Shown in pieces: positions 10,738 through 22,630 of a stretch of 64,000 nt of DNA (position 1 is its first letter; each line of letters begins with the position of its first letter). Under the pieces are notes generated by a model. It saw only the letters and a list, made by a program, of their open reading frames with translations, had not been told where the DNA came from and made no database searches. Source of the stretch: Pteria penguin (taxonomy: Eukaryota > Mollusca > Bivalvia > Pterioida > Pteriidae); contig CM068585.1 of assembly GCA_035048485.1 (NCBI GenBank), positions 54,307,910-54,371,909 on the forward strand, read 5' to 3'. Both the position numbers and the translations under genes were made by a program.

Positions 10738-13700
10738 ATGGCTGTGTACCGAGCTGTGGGAGGCGGAGTATGCCTGTTGATTAGCATTCTTAGCAGCAGT
10801 GTTTCTTTGAGATTTCCTGTCCGCCATCTTCAGAATCAACAGTTACGTTCTACAGATGAAAGCCACAATTATAAGACCCTATCCTTTGTGCAGAAGGTAC
10901 AACTTTCAGCGCATCTATTGTGGGAATGGTAAAAAAACCGGTGTCCCGTTACCGTTGTACTCCAGAAATAAACCAATAAACCACTCCACCTACATTCACT
11001 TGTATACAACCAGAATCTTTGTTTGGGGTGCTCCTAAATACCAAACACTACCAAACTTTTATGTTATTTTCTTTTTTGTTTTGCTTTTAAATGCAATTTC
11101 TAGGTGTTTCAAACATGTTTTATAGTCCATACGGTCACTGTCCATAGATTTTACCTGAAAATTTTACACTTTGAAGTCCCATTCATGAATGAACAGGAAT
11201 AAAGGAGTTATTTACGACAGTACGACCATGTTGAATAAGGAACGATAATGGCTTATGTAAGGGAATGCTGTACTGAACTTTAAATTTGTTTCCTTTCCAG
11301 AATTTACACTTACAAAAATAGATTTTCTCAAAATTTAAGAACATAACATGATGTATGCCAGCAGTGGTTAAATCAATAAAGAATATATAATTAACAGTTT
11401 TTCTTTCAGTTTCATAAGATTCCACTCTGATTTAGAAACAACGGCCAATTAACAACCTCTAAATTTGTAATAAGTGAAGAATGTACTAGATAAAATTTAT
11501 AACAGTATTTAGAAAAAAAATTCTTAAAAGTGAAAGTTCATTACAGCATTCCCGTACGTAAGCCATTATCTTTCCTGATTCAATATGGCGGCGTGCTGTC
11601 GTAAATAATTACTTTATTCGTCTTCATTCATGAATGGGACTTCAGAATGTAAAATTTTCAGGTAAAATCTATGGATAGTGACCGTATGGACTATAAAACA
11701 TGTTTGAAACACCTAGAAATTGCATTTAAAAGCAAAAAAACGTAAAAGTATGGTAGTGTTTGGTAGAGTTTGGTATTTAGGAGCACTGCTTTGTTTATCT
11801 CCTACCGTGAACAGAAATAGAATTTAGTTTGAAAATAGGCATGGGATTTCATATTATGCCTCAAATTTTGTAAAATTTTCCCAAACTTTTTCGAATTTCT
11901 CAGTTGTTTACATTACGTATCGTAATTGTAATTCAGAATACAAAATCCCACAGATGTTTTCAAACCAAATTCTACTTCCATTCAGGGAGGGAGGTAAACA
12001 AAGATTCTTGCTGTACGTTAGTAAATATAGGTGGAATGTGATATCAGTTTTTCTTTTTTGGCATGATTTATCAATATGAAGCTTCAGAGGATATAAAGTT
12101 TACTGCAATCAATGGAAAACAAAATATTTAAGCCCCCTAAATCTCGAAGCAAGCCTCAAAGAGATGTGAAGTTTATTTTATAAGATATGACGGAGACATA
12201 CAGGGGGGGAGCTGCTGTATATATATGAAAACAAGCACCTATGTTTGAGCAACTGTATCTCTGACTACTACTATATGTATGATAAAAGTTCTATGTAGAT
12301 TAATCAGTGCTTAATGATTATACTGAAGGTCAACTATGATGAGAAATCATTTTGTTGTTAATTGTTAAAACTGATTACCTCTATAATACTTACTGTTTAC
12401 ATACTTTGAGCCATGTGAAATCTGTTGCAGGTGGACCACTTTGGTTTCAGAAATACTGATACCTTCAAACAGCGATACCTAGTGGCAGACCAGTTCTGGA
12501 GGAAGGAGGGACCCATTTTCTTCTATACCGGAAATGAAGGCGATATCACTTGGTTCTGCAATAACACAGTATGCTGGATTTTCCTATCTTTATCTATCAT
12601 ATTTTCAGACATTTATATAAGATTCATGCTTTGTAATATAGTTGATATTTAAGTTTAAAAAAGAAATTGGTTTCTTTTATAGTGGAAAGGGTTAGCCTAC
12701 TCCATGAGATACTCAGAGTGAAAAATATTTTTTCATTCATAAAATTCAAGTAACCTTGATGTAATTTAATTTTTTTGTATAGAATTTGGCATATAAATTT
12801 TCAGAAAATTTTATATGTTTTAACAGGGGTTTATGTGGGATATTGCTCCAGAGTTTAGGGCCTTGTTGGTGTTTGCTGAGCACAGGTATTACGGAGAATC
12901 GTTGCCCTATGGGAATCAATCGTATCAGGTAATTTTTCATTATGATGAATAAAATTGGTACTTGTGGCAGATCTGACATTTGTTATCATGTAATTAAAGA
13001 TGCATGTATATAAAAGTTTTGCTTCACTAATGACAGATCTCAGCATGACAGATTTTTATGCCCCTGGAATGAAATTCTGGAGCATCCAGGCCTGTCTATT
13101 TGTCTGTCTGTGGCAAGTTTTAATTTTCGCCGTAAGTTTTTGAACTGTGAAAGATAGAGTTTTCCTAATTGGCAGACATACTCCACTAATAAATCCCTTT
13201 CAAATTACCCCAAGGTCATTGACATTGTGACCTTGACCGTGACCTTTGACCTACATTTCAAATTTGCCTTATTTGCCATAACTTTTGAACTGTGAGAGAT
13301 AGAGACTTCATATTCCGCATGCATACTCAGCTTATAAAGCCCTTTCAAATTACATCAAGGTCATTGACCTCCTGACTTTGACTACATGACCTTTGATGTA
13401 CATTTCAAAAATTTGCCTTTCTTGGACCTTGTTGCTGCCGGTGGCATTCATGTATCACAAACACGCCTTATTTAATAATAATATTTAGATATTTAGCTTA
13501 GAGATGAATGTTACAGAAATAATCTTGAACTTGTCATGGATTGATAGGTGAAATGAAAACCTAATCAGTAGTATGTAGTTAGAATTCAAACCATGTGCTG
13601 GTAGTATTCTATGGTATAATATTAGATTTTCTTGTACAACAATACCACATCGTAAATCACTATCCAACAACTATCCTTTCATCTGTGTGTCCATTTGCCT

Positions 13701-16700
13701 GTCTGGTACGGGACACAGGTATGAAAAACGGATCGCAGGCATCATCCATGTTTTTTTTTTCGAACACTCTTCAGCGCTAAAGATAGTGGCTAAAAACAAG
13801 AAATTTAAATGTTTCTGACTGAAATAGTTTCCATTAATGTAATATGTAGACAAGGTAAAGAATCTAATATATATAACACTAATACAGCATATTGTATATA
13901 ATTTGTCTACCTAACTTAGTCCATTACACACCATATTAACTACCTTCGCAGGTAACGCTACTCATCAGTTCTATTGTCTTTTTGTTATAGGACCCAGATA
14001 AGTTGAACTTCCTGACCTCAGAGCAAGCCTTAGCAGATTTTGCCGTGTTGATTGGTCACTTAAGAGAGAGCATTCCCGGAGCCAAGACCAGTGCAGTGAT
14101 AGCAATCGGTGGATCATATGGTGGAATGTTAACTGCTTGGTTCAGGATGAAGTATCCCAGTGTAGTACAAGGGTACACATGTATATTGTCTTTAAAGTAG
14201 GCCATTTCATCTCTTGTGAACACAGACAATGGTGATGTCTGTACTGTTTAGTTCTTATTTTATCTTTACATTTGCCGTCAAACTGGCTTAAATTAAGCAG
14301 CCACCAAAGGTCAAGTGGAGAAGTGGCTGCCACATAAAACAGGTGGCATCTTAATACAGGCTGACTTGGTATAGATGATAAGTGATAAGAAAAACAGAAA
14401 TATGGTATTCAAAGGCACGTAGTTACTAAATGCAGGTGGTCTTTATGGCAGGTTTGACTGTATTCTTTCTTAATGAAAAAAGTTCCAGGTGGCATTGCTC
14501 AGGTGGTAGCTTGCTTGACTCATGACTGAGTGGCCCTAGGTTTCGGTCTTACTGACAGCTCGTTAGCGTCCTGCCCTTTGGATGAGACATGGGCACTGCA
14601 ATACATGAAGAGTGCCTTGTTTAAAACTATCCAAATCTCATCTCATTCCCTTTTGCCTGGGAACATGACAATATAGAGAGGGTTGGACAGTATTAGAAAA
14701 GGCACTCTTCATGTAACACAGTGCCTGTGGATATGACAGTAAAAAACATGATGTCACATGTAGAGATGCAACGATATACCACGATAAGATATATCGCGAT
14801 ACATGGGTCATGATACAATACACGATACAATAGGGAACTCAAACGATACGCAACCATACGCCAATGTTACTCATTATAACATTATGTTGCAATTTCCATG
14901 ATCAATAGAGATGTTTCATATTTAAAAAATTGTAAGAAAAAGACCAAATGGATATGTTTTCAGTATATTCTTTATATTGTTATATTGTATCAATTTGTAC
15001 CTCATTTCTAGTATGAATTGTAATGTGTATTTCTTTTTCTCCCAAAGCTCTTTTATACATGTAGGATCTTCATGAAATCAAACAGGTACATTTTAACCCT
15101 GATTTCATGATAAGAAAATGTATCACGATACGTATCGTATCGCTGTTCAAGTATCGTTATATGTATCGTATCGTGAGGAGCTGTATCGTTGTGTCTCTAG
15201 TCACATGAAAGATCATTTGTTGCTTTATGTAAGATTATTATTTAGATCTGTATTCCTGTTCAATACATCCAGCAAATACTGCTACCATGTAAATGAGATA
15301 ATAGTGGCTTGAATTAAAGGTACAAAGAAAGAAACGAACAAGAGGATGTACATGTTCCTCACTATTATGAAGAAGAAGTGCTCTTTGTTTCTGCTTTGCC
15401 TTTACTTGATTTATGTGAGAAAAGTTCATTTTTCATTTTTCATTCTGAAATTTTTACTTGCAGAATATGATGACCACATTTCAGTGTATAATTTGGGCTT
15501 TTTGGATCTTGATGTAAAATTATCTGAACAAATTTCCCCTAATTTTTTGAAAAAAAATTGTATGATATGTTAAATATCAAGACTTGAGTTATTTCTAAGA
15601 TTGTTACATGTATTACATGTAGTTCTTGAAAATTTAGAATTAACTTTCCTGGAAGCTGGTAATCTCTGGCTGAATCAAAGAGAAAGTAAATTCATATTTT
15701 CATGAAAATAACAAATATACTAAATTCTATAAAATTGATATTTTTATGGAAATAACAAAGATGTGACTGCTTTCTCACACTCAGCGGACTCAGATCATTG
15801 ATATGTCTGTATTGGATTCAGAAGGGGATGTGGAGTCAGAAGGGGATGTGGAGTCCATGCACTCCTCTATCTTTATCAGGCAAATTTCATAAAAATGAGA
15901 CATAAAATTGGACATAAATCTTTCTTTTTCTTAATTATTTTGTGCAGAATCATAAAGAGCAGGATAGTAATTGAGATTTTTAATACTTTTGTATCTTTGA
16001 TAGGGGACTGGCAGCTTCTGCTCCTATATGGCAGTTTTCTGGACTGGTTTCTTGTGGTGCTTTCCTTCAGACAGTGACCAACACGTTCAAACTTTCCTCC
16101 CCTCAGTGTGTGGAAAATATTCGTAGGATATGGGACACAGTGACAGAAATGTGGAAGCTATGTAAGAAAAAGAAGTTTCCTTCATATGTAAGAGATAAAG
16201 ATTTCACTTATTTTAAGAAATAAAAGTTTCACTGATATTTAAGAGAGAGATTTCACCTATATCTGAGAAATAAGGGATTCACTTATATTTAAGAGATAGA
16301 GATTTCACTTTCTTTAAGAGATCAAGGTTTTATTTACATTGTATATGTAAGTGATAGAGGTTTCACAATAGAAGTTATTGTCACATACTGTGTAGAAGTT
16401 GTATTTGAGCCTTTGTAGTATAGCTGAGTTGTAAGGGAGTTCATTGAGTAATTTGAAGGTCAAGGACATGTTTTGGTTCATTTTGGGTGGATATGTACAA
16501 TACAGGAGATAGATACAATGTCTGTTTTGAAAATGGCTGAGATAGACAAAAAGCCAGTGTTTAAAATGGCTGCAATAGATATGAAGCCTCTGTTAAAAAT
16601 GGCTGACATATATATGAAGGCTGTTTTAACAATGGCCAAGATAGATACTAACCCTGTGTCAAAAATGGCTGATTGATACATGTATGAAGCCTGAAAGCCT

Positions 16701-19700
16701 ATGTTATAATATATGGGCCAGGCATTCTCAGGGTCATTTTTTGCTTATAACAAAGGTACATGATTGCTGGATGGAATATGAAATATGTAAGTTTAGCAGT
16801 ATAGGTATAGTATAGGTGAAGAATCCATGACAGTTACATGTAAGATTAAAGTGAGTCAGATTGGGTTTTTTGTTTAAAATAAAATGATGGTGAGCCATCG
16901 TATATTGTAAAAAGTGGATAGATACGAGTAAAATTAGTAAAACAGGCAGTTAAAACTTTGACTATAAAAGAAATATATCATTATTTTAGCTCCAGAGTTT
17001 GTGACCAATAATTTTCACATGTGCAAACCAGTAAAAACCAAGGAGGATCTAGATAAATTAAAGGGATGGATTGCAGAGACCTTTGTGGACCTGTCTATGG
17101 TGGATTATCCCTACTCCGCTAATTTCATGGAGCCGCTGTCCGCTTGGCCTGTCAAGGTAGAAGACGAATTGAGTCTCAAATTCATTGAAACTAACACTAA
17201 AGGAAATATTTAAAAATAATTTGTCTATGGAAGAACATGTTTTGCTTCTTCCACACCTTCAAGGTTCAATTTTTTGCTTGTTTTGCACTGATACAATTTA
17301 AGAGATGGGGTTTCATTGGCTTGTATAGCTGTGATGGAACTTTCTGTAGTCATATGCCCCTTACTGTAAGTCACATGACTGGGTTCAGTCATAGTTGAGC
17401 TGGCGTAGCATAGTCATTGAGGGATGCCGATTGTGACAGAGATATAGGGTTACGAGATCAAGTTCCACCTTTGGAATCTTAATGCAATGTCTTTCAGAAG
17501 AGACAGTAAAACCGATGTCCCTTGTCAAGGTTGATATTGCACATAAAAAATGCTCCACTGCTTTAAGTTTGTCCATTACATAGTATTTCATTTGTCTGCA
17601 TTGCATCAAACAGATGCCATTACCATTTGAGTGCAATGATCTAGAATTAGTGTGAAACAAAAATCAAACAAATCAAGCCTTAGTTACTACAAGTGGGGAG
17701 TTTTATCATTGTATCTGCTGTAGATCAATAATTACTCCCTGCACTCTTGTTTCTTCCATCACATAACACCAGCTGTCACCATATAGGTGAGAATCCACCT
17801 GATGCCCTTCCCTTCATTGTATCTGATAGAGCTCAATGATTACTCCCTGTACTCTTGTTTCCTCCATCACATAACACCAGCTGCCACCATATAGGTGATA
17901 ATCCACCTGATGCCCTTCCCTTCATTGTATCTGCTGGTGCTCAATGATTACTCCCTGTACACTCGTTTCCTCCATCACATAACACCAGCTGCCACCATAT
18001 AGGTGAGAATCCACCTGATGCCCTTCCCTTCATTGTATCTGATGGAGCTCAATGATTACTCCCTGTACTCTTGTTTCCTCCATCACATAACACCAGCTGC
18101 CACCATATAGGTGAGAATCCACCTGATGCCCTTCCCTTCATTGTATCTGATGGAGCTCAATGATTACTCCCTGTACACTTGTTTCCTCCATCACATAACA
18201 CCAGCTGCCACCATATAGGTGAGAATCCACCTGATGCCCTTCCCTTCATTGTATCTGATGGAGCTCAATGATTACTCCCTGTACTCTTGTTTCCTCCATC
18301 ACATAACACCAGCTGCCACCATATAGGTGATAATCCAGCTGATGCCCTTCCCTTCATTATATCTGTTGGTGCTCAATGATTACTCCCTGTACACTTGTTT
18401 CCTCCATCACATAACACCAGCTGCCACCATATAGGTGAGAATCTACATGATGCCCTTCCCTTCATTGTATCTGATGGAGCTCAATGATTACTCCCTGCAC
18501 TCTTGTTTCCTCTATCACATAACACCGGCTGCCACCATATAGGTGATAATCCACCTGATGTCCTTCCCTTCATTGTTTCTGCTGTAGCTCAGTGATTACT
18601 CCCTGTACACTTGTTTCCTCCTTCACATAACACCAGCTGCCACCATATAGGTGAGAATCTACATGATGCCCTTCCCTTCATTGTATCTGCTGTAGCTCAA
18701 TGATTACTCCCTGTACACTTGTTTCCTCCATCACATAATACCAGCTGCCATCATATAGGTGAAAATCCACCTGATGCCTTTCCCTTCATTGTATCTGCTG
18801 GTGCTCAATGATTACTCCCTGTACACTTGTTTCCTCCATCACATAACACCAGCTGCCACCATATAGGTGAGAGTCCACCTGATGCCCTTCCCTTCATTGT
18901 ATCTGATGGAGCTCAATGATTACTCCCTGTACACTTGTTTCCTCCATCACATAACACCAGCTACCACCATATAGGTGAGAATACACCTGATGTCCTTCCC
19001 TTCATTGTATCTGCTGAAGCTCAATGATTACTCCCTGTACTCTTGTTTCCTCCATCACATAACACCGGCTGCCACCATATAGGTGAGAATCCACCTGATG
19101 TCCTTCCCTTCATTGTATCTGCTGTAGCTCAATGATTACTCCCTGTACACTTGTTTCCTCCATCACATAACACCAGCTGCCACCATATAGGTGAGAATCC
19201 ACCTGATGCCCTTCCCTTCATTGTATCTGCTGTAGCTCAATGATTACTCCCTGTACACTTGTTTCCTCCATCACATAACACCAGCTGCCACCATATAGGT
19301 GAGAATCTACATGATGCCCTTCATAGTGAATAATATAAAGGTAACTGCTACCTCATGACCATATCTCACCATGAGACTGTGGTCATTTGACCATACAAAT
19401 GAGAAACGTGAATTGCACTAGTTTTATACTACTTCCACATTTTACCATAATGAGCAAGAGCAGATAACTCTCTTTATTGAAATAGCCTATAGATAAGATA
19501 TTGATTGTATACAAGGCTAAAGCATGTAGTTATAGTGATAACTGTGTACAACTGACTTCCTTCTAAAGATGATGACTGAATCAAGGTTTACGTGATTAAG
19601 ATTTAATGATTTATATTCATCAGGAAGCTTGTCAACCATTGTCAGAAAAACCACTGAAAGGGAAAGAACTCTTGCTGGCTACATACAGAGCCCTGAATTA

Positions 19701-22598
19701 TTACTACAATTACACTGGATCTGCAAAATGTTTAAATTTTGACGACGAAGCCACTCAAAGTCTCGGAACAAAAGGCTGGGATTATCAGGTGTATTTCGCT
19801 ATCTGTTATGTTTCGCTATCTATTAGTTGAGCATTTTAAATTATAAAAAGTTATCAGGGTTGGAAACCATAAAGAATAAATCAGTATGATAACAAAATTG
19901 TATTTAGAAATGATGCAATTCTTTTATTGATATGACTTCATAGTAATACATCTTTTTAAAGTCAAGGTGGGCGCCTGAACCGGTTAACCACACCAGTTAT
20001 ATGACGTTTCTTACTTCAGTTGACTGTCCTAAGTCAGTATCGTAACTGCAGCACAATCGAATATTTTTGTAATGTCATTTATTCGTGTATATTCTACTAT
20101 TATCATGTTTTGTGTTCATGTCTTTGGTGATTTTTGTCATACAGTTTGTCAGTTTTCTCTTCAATATGTTCAGTAAAATAATTCCAGACTGATGAAGTTT
20201 TTAACCCATTGATATGAAAATTTTAATCATTTTTTACTTTTGCCTTTTCATTTTACCATCCATGTCTTACAATTTTCAAAAGAAAATTCTCCTTTTGCCA
20301 CAATATACAAAACATTTACTTTGTAGTTTTAGCATAAGGAAGTTTGTACTTTTATGGCTTTTGTATTCGGATTTCCCATTTTGCCTACAACAATGTCAAA
20401 TAACATGGTATACATATAAGTCTGATCTATTTTTAGTAACCTGCTGCCTATTTCATATAAATCTTACAAACTTTCTACGTTGTGTAGTGCTTTATTCATA
20501 AATAGGAATCAGGTACATGTAGGTTCAAAGTATTGGAAAAAGATCTCTCACTGCTTCAGGCTGGTTTGTAGTATGCTGCTTTAGACTGGTTAGTAGTATG
20601 CTGCTTTAGACTGGTTAGTAGTATAGGCAAAAGATTCCTCACTGCTTGGGACTGATTTGTATCATTGGAAATATTCAAAAATTACAGTAATCTTGGAGAG
20701 ACATAAAACAATAAGAAAACAAAACATCCTCACCAGTGCTAAATATATACAAATCACATTGAAAGGGTCTGATCATCTAATTTCAGTTATATTGAGGTTG
20801 ATACATGGTTTCCGAATTTTCATATTTTGAGAAATTTTGAAAAAATCGAAAGAAAGTTGATTTGTTTATTAATTTATACCATCATGTTATACATCTGTTA
20901 ATCATGTTATAGTCAAAACACTAAGCCCGGGTGTTTTGTATATATCTTTGTTTGGGCAAATATTGAAATGCAAATAAAGTTTAAAAAAAAAAAGTTGATT
21001 AGGACATTTTGTTAAACAGGCTCCTAGTGTTGTATTGATTAAAATGTAACATTTACTTAAAATATTAACAGGCCTGCACAGAGATGGTTATGCCGTCTTG
21101 TTCTGATGGAATCAACGACATGTTTGAACCTTCGTCATGGAATTTCACACAGTATTCTGAAGGGTGTTACAAACAGTGGAAAGTGAAACCAGATCTAAAT
21201 TGGGTCGTCACACAGTATGGTGGAAAGAATATCAAAGCTGCATCCAACATAATATTCAGGTAAACTGAGAAAAGCTCTAAATATTTTTCAAATTTTTAAT
21301 ATTTTTCAAGGTAATGAAGTGCCATCTCAAATTGTACGAATAATTGTTAAAAGTTGAGGAATTTGTTGAGATCTTTCGGGCTAACCATAATATTAAAACA
21401 TGTATTTCTGTGTTCTCTGAGTAAGGAACATTATCATCGCTAGATTTTGGAAGTAACTGTCAAAATGTAAGATAAAAGATACACTTGAAATACATATTGA
21501 CCGAGTTTGTAAGCCTAAAGCCTGTTTCATCAAACCAATGTTAGTTAGTCAAACATTTACACATGTTGCTGAAATGGGCTTCTGTTATAACGAAGTTTTT
21601 AGTGAGATCAGCTTGTAATTAGAGAGTTTGCAGATTGTACATGTATTCTTACGGGGTTTTGCTAAATACGTGTACCTTTTTATACACCCGTCTTAAGATG
21701 GAGTGTATTATGTTCTTATATAGTATGTTCTGTTGAGATTTAAAGCATGAAAAAAAAGTCTGGCTACCTATTGAGAAGGCTGCAACTTTAGACCATGCAA
21801 TTTCAATGTAGGTACTTGTACAAGTTGAATATTGTTTTTAAAGAAAACCTTGTGAAACAACACACTGACCCTCTCTTCATGCAGTTTGTCATATTTCTCA
21901 TAAACAACATACTGACTTTTTACTCATTCATCTTTGTCATTTTCTAGGTTTATTTACTGTAGATTGAACATAATGTTTCTTGTTCTTTAATATGAGTAAG
22001 AAAAAATCCAAAGAAGTTTTTAGGTCACATGAGTAAACTCAGGTGACCTATTGCTATCTGTTTTCGTCCGTCGTCGTGCGTCGTTCGTCGTTCGTCATGC
22101 GTCGTGTGTTAACATTTGAACATTTTCAGCTTCTTCTCTGCAACCACTGAACCAATTTTAACCAAATTTGGCATAAAGCATCTATGGCTGAAGGGGAACA
22201 AAAATTGTGAATTTCATGGTGCCTGCTCCCCCAGGGGCTGAGAGGTGGGGCCAAAACCACTAAAATTAATGCAATCTTTCAAAATCTTCTTCTTTACTCC
22301 TGGACACATAGCAGCCAAACTGTTGACATGACTGTATTCAGCATTGAGCCCTCTACCAAAATTGTGAAATTCATGGCCCCAGGGACAGGGGTTCTAGTGC
22401 TAGGGCGGGGCTAAAAATGTATATAGTGAAAATGCCTTATTTCTTTGAAAATCTTCTTCTCCGCTCCTGGGTATTAAATAAACTAACTAAGTACATAGTT
22501 ATGATGAGCAAGAGTGCCTCTACCAAAATTGTGAATTGTATGGCCACAGGGTCAGGGGTTCTGGTGTTAGGGTGGGGCTCTCTATTGATTATATAGTG

Positions 22599-22630
<32 letters not shown>

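Noticed and set aside
17706..19322. Regular repeats resembling a CRISPR array
   Set aside because: Contiguous 108-bp satellite without unique spacers, in an animal intron.
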